Source: Longimicrobium sp.
Lineage (GTDB): Bacteria; Gemmatimonadota; Gemmatimonadetes; Longimicrobiales; Longimicrobiaceae
Direction of reading: 5' to 3'
DNA: 64,000 nucleotides
Assembly (NCBI GenBank): GCA_036389795.1
Contig: DASVWD010000053.1
Coordinates: 54,403-118,402 of the forward strand
This document shows positions 7,662-15,404 of this stretch, in pieces. Both the position numbers and the translations under genes were made by a program. The stretch's first letter is position 1, and every line of letters starts with the position of its first letter. The notes under the pieces were generated by a model, which did not search any database, had not been told where the DNA came from, and worked only from the letters and a program-made list of their open reading frames with translations.

Positions 7662-8581
7662 CGCAGGCGCGCGATCGCGTGCCGCGTCCAGTGCAGGTCC
7701 TCGGCGAGGGTCCGCCCGCACCAGCTCTGCTCCGGCGGGACGCCCGCCCGGAAGGCGAGGTAGCAGACCGCGCACGCCGCGTTGTACAGCAGCACGCGCT
7801 CCCGTGAGACCGGGCGCCCTGCGGCCGGCTCGTAGACCGCCAGCGCGGCCTCGAGCAGCGCGTCGTGCGCGGTGTCGAACACCAGGTAGCGGAAGTCGAG
7901 GTGCCGGTCGGCCCAGCAGGCGCTCTCCCAGTCGAACACGCCGTGCACGCGGAGCGTGGCCGCGTCGACGCTCACGTTGTGCAGGCCGAGGTCGGCGTGG
8001 ACGAGGACGCGGTCGTCCGGAGGAGTCCGATCCAGCAGCTCTTCGTACTCCGCGATGACGGCGTCGGCCTCGGCGCGGAGCCCGCGGTGGTCCACCACCC
8101 GCGGCAGGCGGTCGCAGATCCACCCGCGCGGCTCCGGCCAGCCCGGCCGCCGGGGGAGCCAGCCGGCGACGTCGGCCGCGCCGGCGCGTGTGTGCAGGTC
8201 GGCCAGGATCGCCCCGAGCGCCGCCCCCACGCGCCTGGCGGCCTCCGGCTCCCGGCGGACGCGGGCGTAGACGGCCCGGGTGTCGTGGACGCCCGGCACC
8301 ATCGCGCGCACGTCGACGCCGCCGTCCGCCGACGCGGCGAGCACGCGGGGAGCCGCGAAGCCGCAGCGCTCCTTCAGCACGCGCAGCACGCGGCGCTCGG
8401 TCTGCATCGCCGCGAGCCCGGCGGCGGTCGCCGCGAACCACGCCAGCCGGCCCCCGGGGAGCCGGACGAGCCACCTGCCGTCTCGTGGGACCAGGTGCAC
8501 GTCCGCGGGCGAGAGCCGAAATCCGAGCTCCGCCAGCGCCTGGCAGGCGTGTTCCGGGGTCAGCGCTTCGTGAAGCGTCAC
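7643..8581 (-). CDS. Aminoglycoside-phosphotransferase-fold protein
   Basis: A 312-residue kinase-like protein of the APH/choline-kinase superfamily. The catalytic loop is VLVHADLGLHNVS (HxDxxxxN) and the metal-binding motif is GVFDWESACW. The N-lobe is weakly conserved. Substrates in this family range from aminoglycosides to choline, sugars and amino alcohols; nothing here singles one out. The start is GTG at 8581 without a clear ribosome site. The C-terminus (RLRAARRS) is encoded within a decayed copy of the neighbouring ligase gene's 5' end, so the gene's 3' end was probably set by insertion. Confidence 0.85.
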   Translation of the reverse strand: MTLHEALTPEHACQALAELGFRLSPADVHLVPRDGRWLVRLPGGRLAWFAATAAGLAAMQTERRVLRVLKERCGFAAPRVLAASADGGVDVRAMVPGVHDTRAVYARVRREPEAARRVGAALGAILADLHTRAGAADVAGWLPRRPGWPEPRGWICDRLPRVVDHRGLRAEADAVIAEYEELLDRTPPDDRVLVHADLGLHNVSVDAATLRVHGVFDWESACWADRHLDFRYLVFDTAHDALLEAALAVYEPAAGRPVSRERVLLYNAACAVCYLAFRAGVPPEQSWCGRTLAEDLHWTRHAIARLRAARRS

Positions 8582-8627
8582 GATCGGGGAGCTGTTGCAG
8601 ACGGTGAAGGTGCGGAAAGCTCCAAAC

Positions 8628-8660
8628 GAGCGGCTGGACCTCCCGTTGGTCCGGCCGCTC
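8628..8660 (-). terminator. Hairpin after the HEPN gene
   Basis: GAGCGGC-x-GGACC pairs with GGTCC-x-GCCGCTC around a short loop, 4 bases past the HEPN stop codon on the minus strand. Confidence 0.6.
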
Positions 8661-8663
8661 GCG

Positions 8664-9164
8664 TCATTGCGACTTCGGGTGAATTTCGCGCGGGTCCTGC
8701 AAGACGTTCCGCAGTCGCGGGCGGCGCGCGATCAGGCGGGCGTGCGCGGCGGGGAGGAATTTGTCCAACACGGCGTGCATCTGGTTCCGCCACCGCTCTG
8801 CCAGCGCTGTGTCTTCCACCGTCCCGTACACGTTGTCGTGCCGCTTGCGGCGAAGTCCATCGAGCTCGGTCCCGAAGCGTGCCAGCTCTTCTGATTCAAG
8901 GCCCTGGATCGCGTAGAAAGTCGCCCAGTGGTGTCCTCCGGGCGACTTCACCGTGTATCCGGCGTCACGAACCAGGGTGGCCGCCGCGGCGAGTGCGGCC
9001 TCGTACGCCGCGTTGAACGCTCCCGGCGACGAGAGGCCGGGGAGGTGGGAGTCCTGGTACGCCCGGAGCGCCTTCCTCCAGATCACGGCGACCTCATCGT
9101 CGGAAGCCTCCAGCGCCACGAGAGTGTGCGCCGTGAGCAGGCGCTCGATTTCGGGTGAAGTCAT
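8664..9164 (-). CDS. HEPN-domain protein, probable toxin of an MNT-HEPN pair
   Basis: A 166-residue all-helical protein (AAYEAALAAAATLVRDAGYTV, HHWATFYAIQGL). It carries a basic RRKRHDNVYG motif where HEPN RNases have their R-x4-6-H site and SAV_6107-like proteins have RxxRNxxxY. The ATG overlaps the stop of the nucleotidyltransferase gene by 4 bases (ATGA), the standard order for MNT-HEPN modules. In characterised pairs the HEPN protein is an RNase toxin that the MNT partner inactivates by adenylylating it. Activity here is inferred from context. Confidence 0.8.
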   Translation of the reverse strand: MTSPEIERLLTAHTLVALEASDDEVAVIWRKALRAYQDSHLPGLSSPGAFNAAYEAALAAAATLVRDAGYTVKSPGGHHWATFYAIQGLESEELARFGTELDGLRRKRHDNVYGTVEDTALAERWRNQMHAVLDKFLPAAHARLIARRPRLRNVLQDPREIHPKSQ

Positions 9165-9754
9165 GCGGCCATCCGGGCCAGGAGTTTCTCGTCACCCACG
9201 ATCCATCGCTTCGGCTTCGACAGCACGTTACGAACGAAGTAGTGGTTCTCTTCGATGCGCCGGGCCAGGTCGCGCCGACTGTACTCGACCACGTTCACCA
9301 CGCGTCCCAGGACAGCGGACGATTCCGAAGTACAGCGTCCCATCTCGTAATCCGGGATCTCCTCGCCGATGACGAAGAGGTCCAGGTCGCTTTCCAGCCG
9401 CGCGTCACCGGAGGCCACGGAGCCGAAGATGAACGCCGCTTCGACATTGGGGACGTCGGAGAGCGCCTCGCGCAGGACCTCGGTGGGGTCAGTGAACTCG
9501 CGCACCATGTGCATGAGCGCCAGCCAGCCCCGGTGCTCGTGGTTCGCGTGGTAGACCCGCCGGTTCCCCTCGCCTTCGCTGCGCAGCAGATCCAGTTCTT
9601 CCAGACGGTCGAGCGCGGCTTTGAGTGGCCGCACGCCTGCCCCGACGTGCCGCTGGAGCGCGCGGAAGTGCGGCCTCGCGCGTGGATGCAGGAGGAAGTA
9701 CAGGATCACCCGGTACAGCGTCTCGGAGCCGAGCAGCATCGCCTTTGCGCTCAT
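9161..9754 (-). CDS. Winged-helix plus MNT-type nucleotidyltransferase, probable antitoxin
   Basis: A 197-residue protein in two parts. Residues about 1-75 form a helix-turn-helix resembling MarR/ArsR types (FRALQRHVGAGVRPLKAALDRLEELDLL). Residues about 95-150 are a minimal nucleotidyltransferase, with FIFGSVASGDARLESDLDLF supplying GSxxxG and the SDxDL metal site. The DNA-binding half suggests autoregulation; the MNT half could AMPylate the HEPN partner. The ATG at 9754 is the first gene of the pair. It lies in the insert bracketed by duplicated ligase-gene 5' ends. Confidence 0.85.
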   Translation of the reverse strand: MSAKAMLLGSETLYRVILYFLLHPRARPHFRALQRHVGAGVRPLKAALDRLEELDLLRSEGEGNRRVYHANHEHRGWLALMHMVREFTDPTEVLREALSDVPNVEAAFIFGSVASGDARLESDLDLFVIGEEIPDYEMGRCTSESSAVLGRVVNVVEYSRRDLARRIEENHYFVRNVLSKPKRWIVGDEKLLARMAA

Positions 9755-9892
9755 CGCGCACGCTCCCAGGAATCACGATCCAAACTGCTCCCAATTGTAG
9801 CGCATTTCGGACCCGCGGGCAAACGGGCGACGTAAACAGGGCCGTCTTCTTGCAACGCGGGGCGCGCGGCGGGAGCACCGACCACCTTTCCA

Positions 9893-9970
9893 GCGCACGA
9901 GCATGGACCACCGCGGCGGGGCGGCCGGGGAGGGGAGACGGCCGGGCCGGATCAGCTTCGACGAGCTGCG
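9893..9970 (+). repeat. Intact partner of the duplicated ligase-gene 5' end
   Basis: Covers the last bases before the ATG at 9903 and the first 20 or so codons of the glutamine-synthetase-like gene. It matches 7585..7661. The two copies are in direct orientation and enclose about 2.2 kb. Confidence 0.8.
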
Positions 9971-11309
9971 CGAGCGGATCGCGGCCGGAGAGATCGACAC
10001 CGTGGTCTCCGCGATCACCGACATGCAGGGGCGGCTGATGGGCAAGCGCATCCAGGGCGAGTTCTTCCTGGAGCACGCGCACCACGGCACGCACTTCTGC
10101 ACGTACCTGCTCGGGACCGACATGGAGATGGCCACCCCGGGCGGCTACCGGCGCATGAACTGGGAGACCGGCTACGGCGACTGGCTGGCGGACCCCGACT
10201 GGGAGACGCTGCGCGTGGTCCCCTGGCTGGAGAAGACGGCCGTCGTGCTGGCCGACGCGCGCGACGAGGAGTCGGGCGAGCTGATCCCCGTCGCCCCGCG
10301 CGGCATCCTGCGGCGGCAGGTGGAGCGGGCGCGGGAGCTGGGCTTCACCCCGCTGATGGCGAGCGAGCTGGAGTTCTACCTCCTGCGCGAGAGCTACGAG
10401 GCGGCCGCCGAGAAGGGCTTCCACGACCTCAAACCCTTCGGCTGGTACAACGAGGACTACCACCTCCTCCAGGCCACCAAGGCCGAGCCCCTCTACCGCC
10501 GCTTCCGCAACGAGATGACGGCGGCCGGCATCCCCATCGAGTTCAGCAAGGGCGAGGCGGCGCCGGGGCAGCACGAGGTCAACATCCACTACGCGCCGGC
10601 GCTGGAGGCGGCGGACCGGCACACGCTCTTCAAGCACGGCATCAAGGAGATGGCGTGGCAGGACGGCCGCGCGGTCACCTTCATGGCCAAGCCCGACCAC
10701 CGCTGGACCGGCAGCAGCGCGCACATCCACGTGAGCCTCCAGGACGCCGCCGGCGAGCGGAGCGCGTTCCACGAGGAGGGCGCCGAGCCGTACGGGATGT
10801 CGGCGGCGATGCGGCACTTCCTGGGCGGGATGCTGCACGCGGCGCGCGAGCTGGCGTTCTTCATCGCCCCGTTCGTGAACTCGTACAAGCGCTACGCGGT
10901 GGCGAGCTGGGCGCCGGTGAACCTGGTGTGGGGGCGCGACAACCGGACGTGCTCCTTCCGTGTGGTGGGCCGCGGGGAGGCGCTGCGGATCGAGAACCGG
11001 CTCCCCGGCGGCGACGCGAACCCGTACCTGGCGTACGCGGCGGTGCTGGGCGCGGGGCTGCACGGCATCGAGGAGGGAATCGAGCCGCCGCCCGAGTTCC
11101 GCGGCAACGGCTACACGGCCACCGGCGTCCCGCGCATCCCCCGCGCGCTCTACGAGGCCGCCGACCTGCTGGAGCAGAGCCGGCTCGCGCGCCGCGTCTT
11201 CGGCGACGAGGTGGTGGAGCATTACGTGAACGCCGCCCGCGTGGAGCAGGAGACGTACGACGCGGTGGTCACGAGCTGGGAGCGCGAGCGGTACCTGGAG
11301 CGGGGGTGA
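9903..11309 (+). CDS. Glutamine-synthetase-like gamma-glutamyl ligase (PuuA/GlnA4/IpuC type)
   Basis: A 468-residue member of the glutamine synthetase fold. TDMQGRLMGKRI opens the beta-grasp domain. ATP and metal motifs follow: ASELEFYLL, GQHEVNIHYA, KPDHRWTGSSAHIHVSL and the Arg-rich SFRVVGRGEALRIENRLPG. Divergence from true GlnA, the absence of an adenylylation loop, and neighbours SDR, PuuD-like hydrolase and aldehyde dehydrogenase indicate a ligase that gamma-glutamylates an amine. An amino alcohol fits better than a polyamine because an alcohol-type dehydrogenase, not an amine oxidase, is next door. The ATG at 9903 lacks a clear ribosome site. Its 5' end is duplicated at 7585. Confidence 0.85.
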   Translation: MDHRGGAAGEGRRPGRISFDELRERIAAGEIDTVVSAITDMQGRLMGKRIQGEFFLEHAHHGTHFCTYLLGTDMEMATPGGYRRMNWETGYGDWLADPDWETLRVVPWLEKTAVVLADARDEESGELIPVAPRGILRRQVERARELGFTPLMASELEFYLLRESYEAAAEKGFHDLKPFGWYNEDYHLLQATKAEPLYRRFRNEMTAAGIPIEFSKGEAAPGQHEVNIHYAPALEAADRHTLFKHGIKEMAWQDGRAVTFMAKPDHRWTGSSAHIHVSLQDAAGERSAFHEEGAEPYGMSAAMRHFLGGMLHAARELAFFIAPFVNSYKRYAVASWAPVNLVWGRDNRTCSFRVVGRGEALRIENRLPGGDANPYLAYAAVLGAGLHGIEEGIEPPPEFRGNGYTATGVPRIPRALYEAADLLEQSRLARRVFGDEVVEHYVNAARVEQETYDAVVTSWERERYLERG

Positions 11310-11314
11310 AACGG

Positions 11315-11342
11315 CAGTGCGAAGTGCGAAGTGCGAAGTGCG
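11315..11342. repeat. GTGCGAA tandem array
   Basis: Three near-perfect GTGCGAA copies plus flanks, starting 6 bases after the ligase stop codon. Confidence 0.8.
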
Positions 11343-11372
11343 GGCGAGCACGATGATCATCACCAGCAAACG

Positions 11373-11568
11373 GTGTCATTCTGAGGGAGCCGCCGCGCCG
11401 AACTCCCGGAATGCGCGGAACCCGGGCGGCGACCGAAGAATCTACTCACCCTGCCTGGTGGATCGTCCGCGCGCGACTGGCCTCGCGTGCGGGTGAGTAG
11501 ATCCTTCGGTCGCGTCCGGCCACCGGCGCCGGGGCGAGGATCGCGCGGACGCTCCCTCAGGATGACAC
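11373..11568. repeat. TGTCAT-type inverted-repeat element, full length
   Basis: A 196-bp element with terminal inverted repeats GTGTCATTCTGAGGGAG and CTCCCTCAGGATGACAC (one mismatch), and an inner pair GAATCTACTCACC / GGTGAGTAGATCC. It has no coding capacity and resembles a miniature inverted-repeat element. Relatives are at 2101 (half), 13190, 24683, 32816 (half) and 53036. Confidence 0.85.
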
Positions 11569-11601
11569 CATGAGGGAAAACACCAGAAGGAAACATCGCC
11601 G

Positions 11602-12369
11602 ATGCGGCTCCAGGACAAGGTCTGCTTCGTGACGGGGGGCGCCAGCGGGATGGGGCGCGTGGCGGCGGAGAGCTTCTGCCGCGAGGGGGCGCGCGTGGCC
11701 GTCGCCGACCTGAGCGAGGAGCAGGGCGAGGAGGCGGCGGCCGCCGCCCGCGCGGCCGGCGGCGACGCCTTCTTCGTGCGCTGCGACGTCACCCGCGAGG
11801 CCGACGTCCGGCAGGCGATCCGGGCCACGGTGGAGCGCTTCGGGCGGCTGGACGTGCTCTACAACAACGCCGGGATCATGATGGAGGAGGACCACTCCGT
11901 CACCGACACCGAGGAGTGGGTGTGGGACAGGACGCTCGCCGTCAACGTCAAGGGGATCTACTTCTGCTGCAGGCACGGCATCCCCGAGATGGTGAAGGGC
12001 GGCGGCGGGTCGGTGATCAACATCGCCTCGTTCGTGGCGCTGCTGGGGTGCAGCGTGCCGCAGGACGCCTACACCGCCTCCAAGGGCGCCGTCATCGCGC
12101 TGACGAAGTCGCTCGCGGTGCAGTTCGGGCCCCGGGGGGTGCGCAGCAACGCCGTCTGCCCGGGGCCGATCGAGACGCCGCTGATGACCGAGTGGCTGCT
12201 GACCGACCCCGAGGCCAAGCGCATCCGCCTGGCCCGCAACCCCACCGGGCGCTTCGGCCGGCCGGAGGACGTGGTGAACCTCGGGATCTACCTGGCCTCG
12301 GACGAGTCCGCGTGGACCAACGGGGCGGTGCTCGTGGTCGACGGCGGGATCACCAGCAACTACTTCTGA
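11602..12369 (+). CDS. Short-chain dehydrogenase/reductase
   Basis: A 255-residue classical SDR. The cofactor motif TGGASGMG is near residue 12, NNAG near 90, the catalytic Ser is in NIASFVALLG, and the Tyr-Lys pair is YTASKGA. The Asp after strand two (VAVADLSEE) favours NAD over NADP. It sits between the gamma-glutamyl ligase and the PuuD-like hydrolase, so the likely job is oxidising the alcohol of a gamma-glutamylated amino alcohol to the aldehyde used by the dehydrogenase at 13433. The substrate is inferred from context only. AGAAGGAAA precedes the ATG. Confidence 0.9.
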   Translation: MRLQDKVCFVTGGASGMGRVAAESFCREGARVAVADLSEEQGEEAAAAARAAGGDAFFVRCDVTREADVRQAIRATVERFGRLDVLYNNAGIMMEEDHSVTDTEEWVWDRTLAVNVKGIYFCCRHGIPEMVKGGGGSVINIASFVALLGCSVPQDAYTASKGAVIALTKSLAVQFGPRGVRSNAVCPGPIETPLMTEWLLTDPEAKRIRLARNPTGRFGRPEDVVNLGIYLASDESAWTNGAVLVVDGGITSNYF

Positions 12370-12378
12370 AGGCGCAGC

Positions 12379-13179
12379 ATGTCTTCCGCCCGGCCGCGGA
12401 TCGGCCTCGCCCCCTGCTTCTTCCACGCCGATCCCACGAGGGCGATCTTCAAGGGGAAGACGCTCCTGTACCTGGAGGAGTCGCTCGCGCACTGGCTGCA
12501 GCGCGCGGGGGCGCTCCCCTTCCTGCTGCCCACGCCGGGCGGTGAGATCGGCGCGCGCGACCTGCTGGCGGAGGTGGACGGCCTGGTGCTGCAGGGCGGC
12601 TCGGACGTGGCCCCCGGCAGCTACGGCGAGGCGCCGCTGCGCCCCGAGTGGGCCGGCGACGCCGTGCGCGACCGCTACGAGATCGAGCTGGTGCGCGCCT
12701 GCCTGGAGATGGAGAAGCCGGTGCTGGGCGTCTGCCGGGGGATGCAGGTGCTGAACGTGGCGCTGGGCGGCACGCTGTACCAGGATCTCCAGACGCAGCG
12801 CCCCGAGTGCTCCGTCCACCGCGACTGGGAGGTCTACTGCGACCTGCGCCACCGCGTCCGCTTCGAGCCGGGCTCCCGGCTCTCGCGCCTGTACCCGGGG
12901 CAGGCGGAGGCGACCATCAACACCGTGCACCACCAGGGGATCAGGGAGCTGGGCGAGGGGCTCGCGGTGGAGGCGCGCGCGGACGACGGGATCGTGGAGG
13001 CGGTGCGCTACGAGGGCGCGGGGTTCGTCTACGGCGTGCAGTGGCACCCGGAGTTCCACGACCCGGCCGACCCCGAGCTGCTGGACGGCCGCCCGATCCT
13101 GGAGATGTTCCTGGGCGCGGTGGAGGCCCGCCGGGGCGCGGGCACCGGGGTTCACCACGCCGCCTTGCCGGGCGATTGA
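12379..13179 (+). CDS. PuuD-like gamma-glutamyl hydrolase (class I amidotransferase family)
   Basis: A 266-residue peptidase C26 protein. The nucleophile Cys is in VLGVCRGMQVLN and the His-Glu pair in YGVQWHPEF; LVLQGGSDVAPGSYGE is the typical upstream motif. The family removes gamma-linked glutamate from gamma-glutamyl-GABA and similar adducts. Here it would release glutamate from the oxidised adduct, the last step of the cluster. It starts 9 bases after the SDR stop. Confidence 0.9.
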   Translation: MSSARPRIGLAPCFFHADPTRAIFKGKTLLYLEESLAHWLQRAGALPFLLPTPGGEIGARDLLAEVDGLVLQGGSDVAPGSYGEAPLRPEWAGDAVRDRYEIELVRACLEMEKPVLGVCRGMQVLNVALGGTLYQDLQTQRPECSVHRDWEVYCDLRHRVRFEPGSRLSRLYPGQAEATINTVHHQGIRELGEGLAVEARADDGIVEAVRYEGAGFVYGVQWHPEFHDPADPELLDGRPILEMFLGAVEARRGAGTGVHHAALPGD

Positions 13180-13189
13180 GCACGACTCC

Positions 13190-13388
13190 GTCGTTCCGAG
13201 CGGCGCCGCTGCGCCGGTGCCGCTGATGCACGGGAGCCGGGCGGCGTCCGAGGAATCTACTCACCCCGCCGGCTCGCCGGTTCCGGGCGCCGATCCTGCC
13301 TCGCGGCGGCTGCGGGTAGCCTCCTCGGGAGCGTCCGACCCGTGGTGCGGAGGCGGCCCCGGTGCCGACGCTCCACTCGGAATGACAG
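13190..13388. repeat. TGTCAT-type inverted-repeat element, full length
   Basis: A 199-bp relative of the element at 11373. The left end is GTCGTTCCGAGCGGCG, the right end GCTCCACTCGGAATGACA, and an inner GAATCTACTCACCC block is present. It separates the hydrolase and aldehyde dehydrogenase genes of one pathway. Confidence 0.75.
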
Positions 13389-13432
13389 CCTTCGGGAATG
13401 CGCCGCAGGATTGAGGAGATCGGGGAAAGACG

Positions 13433-14809
13433 ATGCTGCAGGTGACGAACCCCGCGACCGAAGAGGTCGTCCGCGAGCTGGAGGAGGACACGCTCGACAC
13501 GCTCGCCCGGAAGGCGCGCGCCGCCCGCGAGGCGCAGCGCGCGTGGGCGTGCGTCCCCGTCGAGGAGCGCGTGGAGACGGCGCGGCGCTTCGGGCGGCTG
13601 CTGGAGGAGCGCACCGGCCGGCTGGCGGCGCTGCTCACCTCGGAGATGGGGAAACCGCTCGCCCAGGCGCGCAACGAGCTGGCGGGGATGCAGGCGCGCA
13701 TCGGCTTCTTCGTCGAGAAGACGGCGGAGGCGATCCGCGACGAGGTGGTGCCGGGCGACGGCGCCGTGGAGGAGCGCATCCGCTGGGAGCCGCTGGGCGT
13801 GGTGGCCAACGTGTCGGCGTGGAACTACCCGTACTTCGTGGGCTCCAACGTCTTCCTCCCCGCGCTGCTCACCGGCAACGCCGTGCTCTACAAGCCCTCC
13901 GAGCACGCCACGCTCACCGGGCTGGCGATGGCCGAGCTGCTGTACGAGTCCGGCGTCCCCGAGGACGTGTTCGCCACCGTGGTCGGCGGGGGGCCGGTGG
14001 GCGCGGCGCTCCTGGAGCACGAGATCGACGGCGTGTTCTTCACCGGCAGCTACGCCACGGGGCGGAAGATCGCCGAGGCGGTGGCGGGGCGGCTGGTGAA
14101 GGTGCAGCTCGAGCTGGGCGGCAAGGACCCCGTCTACGTCTGCGACGACGTCGACGTCCCCGCGGCCGCCGCGGCCACCGCCGAGGGCGCCTTCTACAAC
14201 GCCGGGCAGAGCTGCTGCGCCATCGAGCGCCTCTACGTCCACCGCTCCATCGCCGCCGGGTTCACCGACGCGTTCGTGGAGACGGTGCGCGGCTACCGGG
14301 CGGGCGATCCCACCGACGAGGCGACGTACGTGGGCCCGCTGGCCCGCCGGGAGCAGCTGGCGGTGCTGGAGGAGCAGGTGCGGGACGCGGTGGAGAAGGG
14401 GGCGCGGCTCCTCTGCGGGGGGAAGCGGCGCGAGGGGCGCGGCTGGTACTTCGAGCCGACGGTGCTCGCCGGGGTCGACCACTCCATGCGCGTCATGCGC
14501 GAGGAGAGCTTCGGGCCCGTGATCGGCATCCAGGAAGTTGCCGGCGACGACGAGGCGGTGGAGCGGATGAACGACACCGAGTACGGGCTCACGGCGGGCG
14601 TCTACACCCCCGACCGCGCGCGGGCGGAGCGGGTGCTGGCGCGCGTGGACGCGGGGACCGTCTACTGGAACTGCTGCGACCGCGTGAGCCCGCGCCTGCC
14701 GTGGACGGGCCGCCGCCACTCGGGGATCGGCTCCACGCTCTCGGTGCTCGGCATCCGCGCCTTCGTGCAGCCCAAGGCCTGGCACCTGAACCCGAGCTGC
14801 GGGGGATAG
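13433..14809 (+). CDS. NAD(P)-dependent aldehyde dehydrogenase
   Basis: A 458-residue ALDH of the succinate-semialdehyde/betaine-aldehyde type. Cofactor strand ISAWNYPY-like (VSAWNYPYF), catalytic Glu in LELGGKDPVYV, catalytic Cys in NAGQSCCAIERLYV, and the late EESFGPVIGIQ motif are all present. It is slightly shorter than the usual 475-500 residues. In this cluster it would oxidise a gamma-glutamylated amino-aldehyde to the acid before hydrolysis. GAGGAG lies upstream of the ATG. Confidence 0.93.
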   Translation: MLQVTNPATEEVVRELEEDTLDTLARKARAAREAQRAWACVPVEERVETARRFGRLLEERTGRLAALLTSEMGKPLAQARNELAGMQARIGFFVEKTAEAIRDEVVPGDGAVEERIRWEPLGVVANVSAWNYPYFVGSNVFLPALLTGNAVLYKPSEHATLTGLAMAELLYESGVPEDVFATVVGGGPVGAALLEHEIDGVFFTGSYATGRKIAEAVAGRLVKVQLELGGKDPVYVCDDVDVPAAAAATAEGAFYNAGQSCCAIERLYVHRSIAAGFTDAFVETVRGYRAGDPTDEATYVGPLARREQLAVLEEQVRDAVEKGARLLCGGKRREGRGWYFEPTVLAGVDHSMRVMREESFGPVIGIQEVAGDDEAVERMNDTEYGLTAGVYTPDRARAERVLARVDAGTVYWNCCDRVSPRLPWTGRRHSGIGSTLSVLGIRAFVQPKAWHLNPSCGG

Positions 14810-14841
14810 GCCGTTCCATCCAGATCAGAAACGGATTGGAA

Positions 14842-14917
14842 TCACGCGGAGACGCAGAGGCGCAGAGAGCCTTTGCAGTTTCTTCTCCGCGTCTCTGCGT
14901 CTCTGCGTGAGATTTTT
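14842..14917. repeat. CACGCAGAG-family inverted repeat, copy 3
   Basis: A variant with GACGCAGAGGCGCAGAG and CTCTGCGTCTCTGCGTGA arms, followed by GATTTTT. It could terminate the aldehyde dehydrogenase transcript. Confidence 0.85.
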
Positions 14918-15010
14918 CAGGACGTGCCCCGAACGATACGCTGGAAGCCGAAGCAGCCCCGGAAGCCGAAGCCCCCGGGGCTGCTCGCGTCGCGGTGACG
15001 GGCGCGGACG

Positions 15011-15304
15011 TCAGGCCGGGACGGCGGCCGGCTCCTCGGCGGTGGTGGGGTCGATCATCGCCCTGACCTCCAGCACGCGGTCGGCCGGGAAGCCGCCCTG
15101 GCGCGCGTGCTCGCGCACCATCTCCTCGTTGGGGGCCACGTAGATGCAGGTGATCTTGTCGCCGGTCACGTAGCTCTGCACCCACTGGATCTGCGGGCCG
15201 AGCCCCTGGAGGACGCCGCACGACTTCTGCGAGATCGCCCGCAGCTGCTCGGGCGACAGGTCGCCGGCTCCGGGGATCTCGCGCTCGATGAGGTACTTCG
15301 GCAT
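15011..15304 (-). CDS. DUF4242-family small protein
   Basis: A 97-residue protein starting MPKYLIEREIPGAG with the family core LRAISQKSCGVL, QWVQSYVTGDKITCIYVAPN and EHARQGGFPADRV. DUF4242 proteins have a ferredoxin-like fold and some members bind nickel. The ATG is preceded by AGGAGG at 5 bases. The biochemical role is unknown. Confidence 0.88.
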   Translation of the reverse strand: MPKYLIEREIPGAGDLSPEQLRAISQKSCGVLQGLGPQIQWVQSYVTGDKITCIYVAPNEEMVREHARQGGFPADRVLEVRAMIDPTTAEEPAAVPA

Positions 15305-15404
15305 GGGGCCTCCTGAGATGGGAAGACGGGCAGCTCCGGGGAGGCCAACGTAGCCCGGGGGCGGCTCCGGATCAACGCCGCCGTTTGTTTCCGCCCCTCC
15401 CGGG

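Noticed and set aside
7643..8581. Calling the phosphotransferase an antibiotic-resistance gene
   Set aside because: Only the general APH/choline-kinase catalytic motifs are visible. The family has many non-resistance members and no substrate signature is present.
12941..14785. A 614-codon minus-strand frame opposite the aldehyde dehydrogenase
   Set aside because: Shadow of a confidently identified gene; no recognisable protein and low-complexity composition.
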